A stretch of DNA of 64,000 nt. It comes from Symbiodinium natans. Taxonomy: Eukaryota > Sar > Dinophyceae > Suessiales > Symbiodiniaceae. Below the pieces are notes generated by a model. That model was not told the origin of the DNA and did not search any database. It was given only the letters and a program-made list of their open reading frames with translations. The position numbers were made by a program, and so were the translations under genes. Within the stretch, counting starts at the first letter, position 1. Each line of letters starts with the position of its first letter. The stretch is from positions 771,556 to 835,555 of the forward strand of contig CAJNDS010001224.1 of assembly GCA_905221605.1 (NCBI GenBank), written 5' to 3'. This document shows positions 10,618 through 19,339 of this stretch, one piece after another.

Positions 10618-11754
10618 CTAACTCCTTACACTCTAGACTCTATTCCCTTTGGTGCCCAGAAAGCGGGCGAGCACTGCAGGGGATGGCGCCTGACTCCAAG
10701 GACTTCTCGGAGAGGAGGACCAGATCACCTCACTTGGGGGCTGGGCATATGTGGGGGGTTTAGGGTTTAGGGTTTTTTAGGGTTTAGGGTTTAGGGTTTA
10801 GGGTTTAGGGTTTAGGGTTTAGAGGCAGAATACGGGGGGTCCAGGACGGGCTATTATACCCTATAACCCCTTACAAGGCCCTTGATAGGGTTGATTCTGG
10901 GGATTTTAGGGCCTCATCTGGGTCGGCATAAGGACTGATATCAAGCTGACAGGCATGCTGTAGGTCTAGGGCTTTTAGGTTTCTTTTTGTTTTAATTTTT
11001 AAGGGTTTTAAGGGGGTCTTAGGGTGTTTAAGGTTCTTAGGGCTTTTCTTAAGGGCGCTTAGGGTTCAGGGATAAGGGCAATGGGGCCCTCAGATGGGGC
11101 CCTCAGAGCCTGTTTCCCCTGCGAGCGCCGGAACTCGTGGAAGTATGGAAGCACGCCCTTCCTCTAACCGGTCCTCTACACGCCCCTTGCCTTAGGACCT
11201 TACAAAAAAACAGTGTCTTTAATATTTCCTTGGGTTTTGTATATGTTCTTTTGGGTTCTGTAGAAATGAGGGTAGAAATTTCCGAAGGCAGCTATAGTGT
11301 TGTGGCGGTCTAGTCCTTAGAACACAGAGCACCGCGCACCAAGAATTTCAGAAAGGACCATGATGCAGATCAACCCCCCACCCCCACCCTTCCCAACACA
11401 CCTCCAGACCCCCCAACCCGTTTGCTCTCTGTACTTTGCCCAAGAATCTTGGGAAGAGTTTGTGAGTGCCTTTTTCTTCCTGCTGCTTGCTCACAGTCCT
11501 GCAACGTTCTATAGCAACAATTAAACCCATCAAGGAAGGGGCGCTGGCACTAAAACACCCCAAAATGCTAAACGCTAAACCCTAATGGCCCCCAATGCGG
11601 GCCCTGATTTTTGGAGGAGACTTGTAGCCAGGAGCCGAATACCCCCCCAGTTAAGCGTAAAATATCCGCTACATGATCTAGGGGTCCTGATGATAATATA
11701 GGGTCGGTTCCTTTCATGAAGGGGTATCGGAAGCTTGGGTTCAGGGCAGAGGTC

Positions 11755-11890
11755 TTTAGCCAGGCCGCTCGCTGCGTACTGGCCTTTGGCAAGCATGTCG
11801 ATGGTGTCCACGGGTATCCTGGCATCAGGCGCGGGGAGCGCAAGCTGTAAGCTCTGATTGGAGAACTTGGCCGCGAGGTCTCTTTCTGCT
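11755..11890 (-). CDS. Candidate exon of an unrecognised gene
   Basis: The minus-strand frame reads AASAERDLAAKFSNQSLQLA, LPAPDARIPVDTIDMLAKGQ, then YAASGLAK. It ends before GACCTCTG, a GA donor in phase. The amphipathic, Ala-rich sequence looks like a real protein, but no family is recognised. The 5' boundary near GCTTCAGCAG is uncertain. Confidence 0.45.
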
Positions 11891-12079
11891 GAAGCTGCCC
11901 CCCAAACTGCCCTAAAGCTACCCCAAAGAACTCTCCCCCCCTCCCATACTCAATCCCCATACTCAGTACTGCAGACTCAGGAAGGAGTAGGTCTCAGCTC
12001 ATCCTAAGGACACCATGTAAGTTCAAGGTGCCCCGCAGCACAAGTAATCGTAGTCATGGACAAGCACCTTCAACATCCT

Positions 12080-12190
12080 AAACCCTAAACCCCTAGACCC
12101 CTAAACCCCTCAACCCCTCAACCCCTAAACCCCTAAACCCCCAAACCCCTAAACCCCTCAACCCCTAAACCCCTAAACCCCTAAACCCTA
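12080..12190. repeat. CCCCTAAA 8-mer variant tract
   Basis: A tract in which the unit is mostly CCCCTAAA rather than CCCTAAA. Similar 8-mer or longer variants occur at 33655-33950 and 55560-55695. Confidence 0.85.
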
Positions 12191-12260
12191 CACCCCACTT
12201 CGGACCTTAGACAAAACCACTACCATCCACGATCCCAGAATCGAGCTCCAGACATCAAGA

Positions 12261-12509
12261 TTGGGATGTTCCCCCCTCTACTAACTGCCCTTAATAGGGA
12301 TTATCAAAGGGGGGTACTATAATTAATCCCTACTAACTGTCCTTAACAGGGATTAAAATATGGGGGGGGGGGGGGTACTATAACCCCTATATATCCCTAT
12401 TAAGGACTGTTGGATAAGGGGGGACCATCCCAAGCTTAATAGGGATTATAATCGGGGGTACTATAATCCCTATTGAGGACTGTTGGTATATAAGGGGGAC
12501 CATCCCAAC
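12261..12509. mobile_element. Nested family-B hairpin elements
   Basis: The left end TTGGGATGTTCCCCCCTCTA is followed by several alternating copies of TCCTTAATAGGGATTATA and its inverse. Two right ends are present (ACCATCCCAA at about 12425-12434 and 12500-12509). A poly-G run interrupts it. It looks like one element inserted into, or duplicated within, another. Confidence 0.7.
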
Positions 12510-12709
12510 CTCAAGACTGCTTGCATCTTTTTGCACGTCAAGCCCGTGCATTTTGTCTGTTTGAAAGCGAAGGACCGACCGCATGCTGCCCCAATGGCCC
12601 GGCAGGCAGGAAAAGAGCAGACGCCGGCGTCCGGGCGCACGGATATCAGCAAGGCAGTCGGTCGGAGTGAGTGTCTAAAAGTCCAAGGATAAAAGGTAAT
12701 GGGCCCCTG

Positions 12710-12830
12710 AATGAGCAGATATGTATATATGGTCATATAATATAAAAATAAATAAATATAAATCAATATATATATATATATATAATATGTATATATATAT
12801 ATATTATGTATATATGCATAAACCTACGGG
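12710..12830. repeat. TA-rich microsatellite region
   Basis: Alternating TA/ATATAT runs of mixed period, including inverted stretches. No gene. Confidence 0.8.
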
Positions 12831-12866
12831 CCCATACCTTGAACACTTGAGACTGGCTGGATACAA

Positions 12867-13048
12867 CTTGGCAGCCCAGGTAACCATCTTATAATACGGG
12901 CACCCTTTTTGGCGTTTGCTGTTTTATGATTATGAGGGAACCCTAAACCCTAAACCCTAAACCCTAAACCCTAAACCCTAAACCCTAAACCCTAAACCCT
13001 AAACCCTAAACCAAAAAAAGGGGGTAAAGGGTACCACTGGGCTACTAA
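12867..13048. mobile_element. Family-1 element with telomeric core, next to the aconitase 3' end
   Basis: The left end is CTTGGCAGCCCAGGTAACC and the right end GGTACCACTGGGCTACTAAG, inverted with respect to each other. The middle is a CCCTAAA tract (12941-13012). It ends 21 bp from the aconitase stop codon, so it may lie in the 3' UTR. Confidence 0.8.
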
Positions 13049-13068
13049 GACAATACAACTCCCGGTTT

Positions 13069-16000
13069 CTAGGAGTACTCCGCCATCTTCACCTTGTCAG
13101 CCTTCGCGACGTAGTCCGCAACCTGGTCGAAGTTCAAGTACCTCGTGACTCCCCAGAATAGGGTTTAGGTTTTAGGGTTTAGGGTTTAGGGTTTCGGGTT
13201 TAGGGTTTAGGGTTTAGGGTAGTATAGGGTTCTAACTCCCCAACATAGTAAAAGTAAATGGAGAGCCAGGTGCTTGTAGATGGAGCCCTCATCCTTGGCC
13301 AACTCGGCGTGGTACTTCAGGTATTCCTCCTCTTGCTGTTGGCTAGCAAGGAATGTGGCAATTAGGGCCCTATGTATACCCTTTAAGGCCCTAAAGCCTG
13401 AACCCTGAACCCTGAACCCTGAACCCTGAACCCTAAACCCTAAACCCTAAACCCTAAACCCTAAACCCTAAACCCTAAACCCTAAACCCTAAACCCTAAA
13501 CCCTAAACCCTAAACCCCAACAGCAAGTTCCTTGGTCGGCAGCCGCCCGAGGATGGCGGCCACTGCGCTGAGCTCCGCGGAGGCCAGGTACACGTTGGCG
13601 CCCTTGCCCAAGCGGTTCGGGAAGTTACCTCGGTAGGGTTTAGGGTTTAGGGTTTAGGGTTTAGGGTTTAGGGTTTAGGGTTTAGGGTTTAGGGTTTCGG
13701 GTTTCGGGTTTAGGGTTAGGGTTTAGGGTTTAGGGCTTAGGGCTTAGGGTTTAGGGCTCTTAGACCCATTGTTGAACTCCTTCTTTTTAGAAAAATTTGT
13801 TGTATACATGTATGCTTCTGCATGTATCTAGAGACATATGTAAGTATTCCCAGGCTAAACCCTAAACCCTAAACCCTAACCCTAAAACCTAAACCCTAAA
13901 CCCTGAACCCTAAACCCTAAACCTCTAGTGCGTCTAGTTGCGAGTCGAGGTCGACACCACCGTGGCGTTGTCGGCCACGCGGGCCTGGTTGCCCATGCAC
14001 CTATGCTGAGCTTGGGAACCCCTAGCAAAAAACAATGTTAGCTGTTTCTTAGGAAGTAAAGTACCCCTAAATCCTAAACCCTAAACCCTAACCCTAAACC
14101 CTAAACCCTAAACCCAAACATAAAAAAAAACATGTTTCCAAGTATCCCTAAGGCACAGGGAGCATCCTGGCATCTCCGTGCGGGCACCGACCTTGCCGTA
14201 GACGGAGTAGTATCCTTAGCTTGGCCCTGACACAAACCCCTCCTGAGTCCTGATCGTTTAGGGTTTAGGGTTTAGGGAAACCAAACCCTAAACCCTACAA
14301 CCTAAAGATGAGGACATGGTTCATAGGGTTTAGGGTTTAATCGCTCACGCTCGGACAAGCCAGGCGAGGCACAAACTGTTCAATAGTCCTGATCGTTTAG
14401 GGTTTGGGGTTTAGGGTTTAGGGTTTAGGGTTAGGGTTCAGGGAAACCAAACCCTAAATCCCTCAACCAATCAAGGGAAGTATAAAAAAAGGCCCCTCAG
14501 GGGCCTACCGAGCATCCCTCCTTGGTCAGCTGCTCCTCGTCCATCTTGGTCGGCGGGGCAATCCACAAGCGGGTGGAGAGCTGTCCATCGAACTGGCCTT
14601 GGTTTAGGGTTTAGGGTTTAGGGTTTAGGGTTTAGGGTTTAGGGTTTAGGGTTTAGGGTTTAGGGTTTAGGGTTTATGGGGTTTAGCCTTTAGCGTTTAG
14701 GGTTTAGGGTTTAGGATTTTAGGGACGAAATGAACCCTAAAACTGGGATCATATACCCTACACTACTGCCTTAAGGATCTTAAGGACGAAATGAATTCCT
14801 AAAATTTGGGGTCATGTACCCTACAACTCTATAACTCCCATTCAGGTAGTAGTAGGAGCCATAAACCCTTCTAGGGTTCACTTGGTCCCCAAGGGGCTCA
14901 GCATCTTCCCGGCCGCGCGATAGTGGCCGATGTTCGTCATGCATGAGCCGATGAACACCTCGTCGATCCCGGCGGTGCCAATCTCCGTGAGGGTCTTGGC
15001 ATCATCCTGGCTCATGGCTGGGATAGTAGCAAAAAACTACGTTTCTATTCCTTATTGGGTTTTATAAGTACCCTTAAAAATGCAAAACTACATTTCTATT
15101 CCTTATTGGGTTTATAAGTACCTTAAAATTGTAAAATGGTACCCAACTACGACAAAGCATCGGGGTCGTTGGGGCAGCAGAGCACCGGCTCCTTGAGCTC
15201 GTCCAGGTTGATGTCGATCACCGCCGCGTACTCGGCCTCCTTGTCCGCCTCCAGCAATGCGGGGCTCTCCAGCCACTTCTCCATCTTGCTGACCTTTGCA
15301 GGGTTGAGGGTTGTGGGTTTAGGGTTTAGGGTTTAGGGAAAAAAAGGGAAAGGGGTACCACTGGGCAAGTGACACGGCGGGCGAGCGTGCGGGCATCGCT
15401 GTATCCCTCGGAGATCATCCACTTCAGGAGCGTGATGTTGGAGGTCAGGTACTCCTTGACGGAGTCCTCGGGAATGAGGGAATGAGGAAGCCTATATCAT
15501 CCCTTAAAGGGTATACATAGGGCCCTAATTCCGTCATTCCCTACTAAGAACCAGGGGGTCCTCGTTCAGCTTGATCGTGCAACCGGCTGCGGAACGCTCG
15601 GCCGAGGCGTCCGACAGCTCGAAGGCCTGCTCGCACTTGAGGTCCGGGAGGCCCTCAATCTCCAAGATGCGACCATTGAAGATATTCTTCCTGAGGCACG
15701 GCTAAGGATCTTATATGAAGGATACCATATCTCATGATAAGGAGATCTAGTAAAGTAGCTATTCCGGTGACCGAGGTTCCCGTGTACAAGACGTATGATG
15801 TCTTCTAATCTGAGTATTCCCAAGTCCCTTAACAGCCTTAATGCAGCAACCAAGCGTCTTGCCCTTCTTCTCCACGGTCAGCAAACCCTGCTTGATGGCA
15901 TAGTACGGGATGGCATGGACCAAGTCGCGCAAGGTCACCCCCGGCTGCATCTTGCCGCTGAAGCGCACCAGAACCTATAGTTCATGGTTGGGATGGTTTT

Positions 16001-19000
16001 AAAAATCTAAATATTCCTTGTTGAGTTTTAAGTACCCTTAGAAATTTAAAATGCTACCCCACTATGACAAAGGAACCGACTCGGGCATGTTCAGAGGCAT
16101 CACGCCCGTGGCCGCACCGAAGGCCACGAGCCCGGAGCCGGCCGGGAAAGAGATGCCCAGAGGGAAGCCTCTACTCCCCTTAGAACCTTCATAAAAAAAT
16201 ATTTTTAAATATCCTCTTGGGTTTTATGTAAACAAAAACACAAAAATAATTTCCAAGGGGGATATAGAGGCGGGTGTGTGAGTCTCCGCCGGTTCCGACC
16301 TCGTCCGGAAGCAGCATGCGGTTGAGCCAGGAGTGGATGATGCCATCGCCCGGGCGCAGGGCCACGCCACCGCGGTCGGCGATAAACTTGGGCAGGGTGC
16401 GGTGCGTGATCACGTCCACAGGCTTCGGGTAGGCCGCCGTGTGGCAGAAGGACTGCATGACAAGGTCGGCCTGGAAGCCTTTTTTAGTCCCAGAAACCAC
16501 ATAATTATATTAGAAGGGTTTAGGGTTTAGGGTTTCGGGTTTATATAATAAGGGTACATTACGGGTACCCTTGGTTTTGAGGTTGGGACATCGCAACCAA
16601 GGGTGCCCTTGTGGGTTGGGTGTACAAAAGGGGATACCACTCTACCCTAAACCCTAAACCCTAAACCCTAAACCCTAAACCCCAGACCCCAAACCCTAAA
16701 CCCTAAACCCCTAAACCCCTAAACCCTAAAAAGGGTACCCAAGAAGCCGAGGCAGGCCAGGTCCTTGAGCTCGTCGCGCGTCATGGGCCCGGTGGTGTCC
16801 TGGGAGCCGACCGTCCCCATGCGGGGCTCGCCTTGGTAGCCCAGCACACATATTGCGATAAGGGCTTGGGGATTAGAAGCCAAGCTTTAGGGTTTAGGGT
16901 TTAGGGTTTCGGGTTGGGGTTTAGGGTTTCGGGTTTCGGGTTTCGGGTTTCGGGTTTAGGGTTTAGGGTTTAGGGTTTAGGGTTTAGGGTAACTTTGAAA
17001 AAAGGGAACCCTTGAACCAAAAGAAGGGCCAGAGGGCACGGCACTGGGCCACCAAGTCACAGTAGGCGCCCGGCACCACGCCGTCCACTCCGCAAGCCTT
17101 TCCGACCATCTTCCTTTGGGGGACGGAAGATGAACAATTTACAAAAGGGGCTTAGGGTGAATATATACCCTAAAACAGGGGGCTAGAGCTAGAGTAGTAC
17201 TCATGGTGCCCCAAAAACCCTGAACCCCAAAACCCTAAAACCCTAAACCCTAAACCACTTTAGGGCTCATTTCGAGGGCCAAGGCTCTGGGCCAGGGTGA
17301 AGCCCTTCACGTTCACATCTGGCTGGGCCATCTGCTTGAAGGTGGTCGACAAGCCTCTGCACCATTCTTGGGGGGGGGGGGGGGGGCTAGTTAAAAAAAT
17401 TGCCCTTTTTTGGTTCCTTATTGGCTTTATGAAAAATGGCCCTTCTTGTTCCTCGTTGTTTAAGTAAAAAAATGGTCATTGTTGTTCCTTGTTGGGTTTA
17501 AGCAAAAAAATGGTCCTTCTTGTTCCTTATTGGGTTTGTCTTCTTAAGTCTTCAAAAAACCATGTACAACCCTAAACCCTAAACCCTAAACCCTAAACCC
17601 TAAACCCTAAAAATGAATTTCAACTCCATGACCCAGCAGCCCATGTTGAGGCTCTCGCGGGCTTTGTTGGTGAGGCCGCGGCCGATGATGAGCGGGATGC
17701 GCCCGCCCGCCTGCACCTCAGGGACTCTATAATACTCTTATAAGGAAGAGTCCTTGAAATTTAAGAGGGGTTCTTTTGTATGGGTTTAAGGGATACTCCT
17801 TTAGGGTTTAGGGTTTAGGGTTTAGGGTTTAGGGCTTAGGGTTTAGGGTTTAGGGTTTAGGGTTTAGGGTTTAGGGTTTAGGGTTTAGGGCTTTAGTGAG
17901 GGGTATTGGAGTCTCTGGGACCTGGTCCAACATCAGCCCGTGCTTCAGGTCGAACTTGGTGATGACCTCGTCGCTTCCGTGCTTCTTAATCACCTGCTCG
18001 TAGACGCACAGGTCGATGAGGTCACCCATGTTCATATCCTTCACGTCCATTTCCAGCGGCAAAGCACCGGAGTCCTCCATGGTATTGAAGAAGATGGGCG
18101 CGATCACGCCACCGATCACGAAGCCACCGGTGCGCTTGTTCGGAGCGCAGGGGATGTCCTGGCCCATGTACCAGAGGATGGAGTTCGTGGCGGACTTGCG
18201 CGAGGATCCAGTGCCCACCACATCGCCGACGTAGGCGAGCTGGTGGCCCTTCTTCTTCAGGTCTGCGATCTGCTGCGCAGCATTGGTGATGCCGTCGCGC
18301 GGAAACTTCAGCATCGCCAAGGCATGCAGGGGGATGTCTGGGCGCGACCAGGCATCGGGGGCCGGCGACAGGTCATCGGTGTTGGTCTCGCCCGTGACTT
18401 TGAAAACGCACAGGGTCACCTTCTCCGGAACCGTGGGTCGACTGGTGAACCACTCCGCGTTGGCCCAGGACTCGATGACCTGCTTGGCAAAGGGGTTCCC
18501 CTTCTTCATCTTGTCCTCCACGTCATGGTACGCATCGAACATCAGGATCATGCGGCTGAGGCCCGAGACTGCCCCGGTAGCAAGCTCCTGGTCGAGGTCG
18601 AGGGCCTCGACGAGCGGGGCGACGTTGTAGCCTCCCTGCATCCAACCGAGCATCTCCACCGCATCCGCCTTCGAGACCAGGGGCGTCGAGACGGTACCTT
18701 GGTAGCCCAGTTTAACCCTATTTCAGTAAGAGAGCACTTTTTTGGGGCCGGCTATACTTTGGAAGGGAACCAAAGAACCCAAAAAAAAGGCAAAGAGTAC
18801 CACTGGGCTACCAAGGCACCGTGGATGATGTCACGGAGGAAGTTGGCCTTCACGTAGCTGGAGTCATCGACTCCCGGGTTCACCCGATTTCGGAGGAGGT
18901 CAACGTAGAAGGAGCCATCGCCAGGAGCCTTCTTCAGCATCTCGACCACCGACTCAGCCTGGCTGGCATCCAAGGCCAGCGGTGGCAGGCCGCCTTCGGC

Positions 19001-19144
19001 GGCGCGCTCGGCCACGTGGGCCTCGTAGGCCGCCTTGAACGCCTCTGGATGGGCGGAGAAGGCGCGGGCATGTTGAGGCGGCAGCTGCCGCGGGAGCACC
19101 CTGGCCGCCTTGGCCACCGGGAACTTGCGAAATGCTCGCATCAT
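13069..19144 (-). CDS. acnB: Mitochondrial aconitate hydratase, AcnB type, 19 exons
   Basis: It interconverts citrate and isocitrate in the TCA cycle. Exons: 18820-19144, 17922-18697, 17641-17716, 17288-17354, 17061-17113, 16748-16831, 16272-16478, 16077-16168, 15859-15974, 15561-15690, 15374-15466, 15162-15293, 14898-15006, 14517-14597, 14157-14214, 13942-14000, 13531-13628, 13274-13329, 13069-13141. They sum to 2685 nt, 894 codons plus TAG, with no stop, and follow bacterial AcnB (about 865 residues) end to end. The N-terminus [20 protein letters not shown] is basic and lacks acidic residues, like a mitochondrial presequence. Seen in order: [70 protein letters not shown], then the three cluster cysteines in GSCMTNIGH and GCSLCMGNQ. 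I chose the first of two adjacent ATGs; TTCACAG just before it could be an alternative acceptor. Donors are GT, GC and GA. A spliced-leader relict lies 75 bp upstream. Confidence 0.93.
13142..13273 (-). other. Aconitase intron 18, telomeric
   Basis: The donor is GCACC and the acceptor ACGAG before GTAC. The interior is mainly TTTAGGG with variants. The reading KYLNF across the junction matches the AcnB pattern RYLNF. Confidence 0.85.
13330..13530 (-). mobile_element. Aconitase intron 17, inverted-repeat introner with telomeric core
   Basis: The intron starts GAACTTGCTGTTGG and ends CCAACAGCAAGAG, an inverted pair that includes both splice sites. The next exon also starts GA. The middle is a long CCCTAAA tract (13390-13516). 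Confidence 0.85.
13629..13941 (-). other. Aconitase intron 16, telomeric at both ends
   Basis: The donor is GCAACT and the next exon starts GTAACT, nearly a 6-bp duplication. TTTAGGG repeat (13636-13757) and CCCTAAA repeat (13855-13922) face each other across a short unique centre containing ACATGTATGC. Confidence 0.85.
14215..14516 (-). mobile_element. Aconitase intron 14 with shared repeat
   Basis: The donor is GATGC and the next exon starts GATAC. The interior has telomeric patches in both orientations. It also has the TCGCTCACGCTCGG segment (14341-14379) found again at 184-222 beside another gene's exon. Confidence 0.8.
15007..15161 (-). mobile_element. Aconitase intron 12, internal duplication, no telomeric repeat
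   Basis: The donor is GATGC and the next exon starts GATGA. It contains two direct copies of ACTACRTTTCTATTCCTTAT, each followed by GGGTTTTATAAGTACC-like sequence, about 65 bp apart. Intron 8 (15975-16076) shares ATATTCCTTGTTGAGTTTTA and AGTACCCTTA, so the two are related. Confidence 0.8.
15467..15560 (-). mobile_element. Aconitase intron 10, family of 43177-43259
   Basis: The donor is GACCCCC and the next exon starts GACTCC. On the plus strand the core CCCTTAAAGGGTATACATAG and the end CATTCCCTACTAAGAACCAG recur almost unchanged at 43177-43259 and partly at 42730-42755. Confidence 0.85.
16169..16271 (-). mobile_element. Aconitase intron 7, 103-bp introner with a sister copy
   Basis: The donor is GCCTCTATATCCCCCTTGG and the end GGGGAGTAGAG mirrors it. 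The next exon starts GC. The plus-strand interior CCTCTTGGGTTTTATG and ACTCCCCTTAGAACCTT recur in a copy at 53513-53625. It contains no telomeric repeat. Confidence 0.88.
16479..16747 (-). other. Aconitase intron 6, telomeric core
   Basis: The donor is GCTTC and the next exon also starts GCTTC, a 5-bp match (6 bp if the preceding G is counted). Its ends, TTCTTGGGTACCC and CTGGGACTAAAAAAG, are loosely inverted and flank a CCCTAAA tract. Confidence 0.85.
16832..17060 (-). mobile_element. Aconitase intron 5, family-1 introner with telomeric core
   Basis: Starts GTGACTTGGTGGCCCAGTGC and ends GTGCTGGGCTACCAAG. The inverted TTGGTRGCCCAG ends are those of intron 1 and of several intergenic elements. 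A TTTAGGG tract fills the centre (16889-16990). Confidence 0.9.
17717..17921 (-). mobile_element. Aconitase intron 2, family-C introner with telomeric core
   Basis: Starts GTCCCAGAGACTCCAATACC and ends TATAGAGTCCCTGAG, inverted ends that contain the splice sites. Family-C hairpins with the same ends are scattered through the window. A TTTAGGG tract (17801-17892) occupies one side. The next exon starts GTG. Confidence 0.9.
18698..18819 (-). mobile_element. Aconitase intron 1, family-1 introner, 122 bp
   Basis: The exon boundary base plus the intron start, GGTGCCTTGGTAGCCCAG, is the inverse of CTGGGCTACCAAGGTACC at the far end (17 of 18 positions). The splice sites therefore lie inside the inverted repeat. 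The intron starts GTGCC and the next exon starts GTACC. It contains no telomeric repeat, so this may be the basic family-1 form. Confidence 0.92.
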
Positions 19145-19212
19145 GGCTGTGAAGTTGAGCAAAGGGAATACACGGGCGAATCAAATCGAGTTAGCTCGCT
19201 GCGCGTGGCTTG

Positions 19213-19229
19213 CTTCAGCCAAAATGGCT
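19213..19229 (-). promoter_or_regulatory. Spliced-leader relict and trans-splice acceptor of the aconitase gene
   Basis: The minus strand reads AAG then CCATTTTGGCTGAAG. The dinoflagellate spliced leader ends CCATTTTGGCTCAAG, preceded by TAG. The match is 14 of 15, and the AG serves as an acceptor for a fresh leader. Such relicts are known marks of genes re-integrated from trans-spliced mRNA. Confidence 0.85.
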
Positions 19230-19339
19230 TCGGGTTGCGGGTTAAGGGATCATCTCTTCCACAGAAGCCAACATGCACTGAGCCTGGCCTGGATAAGCCA
19301 AGCTTCCAGCAGAGAGTCTTGGACCCCAAATGGCCTGGC

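Larger units (their letters stand above)
8005..11754. other. Repeat-dominated stretch, few coding signs
   Basis: TTTAGGG tracts lie at 8015-8095, 8225-8275, 9040-9100, 10525-10617 and 10760-10822, with a GGGTTGA variant at 8038-8085. A poly-C/poly-A run is at 9496-9537. A family-C hairpin (9851-9966) and a palindrome (10124-10216) are listed separately. A stretch near 11105-11160 could encode KGVLPYFHEFRRSQGKQ on the minus strand, too short to call. Otherwise I see no supported gene. Confidence 0.5.

Noticed and set aside
11348-11563. Minus-strand open frame with Gly/Trp-rich end
   Set aside because: No motif, and the frame is open partly because of C/T-rich composition.
13069-19144. Bacterial contamination, because the enzyme is AcnB type
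   Set aside because: Eighteen spliceosome-type introns, a mitochondrial-like presequence and a spliced-leader relict show a dinoflagellate nuclear gene.
18752-19162. Aconitase translation start upstream of 19144
   Set aside because: The upstream frame has no ATG (only a TTG at 19160-19162). The paired ATGs at 19139-19144 directly follow a plausible acceptor and give a good presequence.
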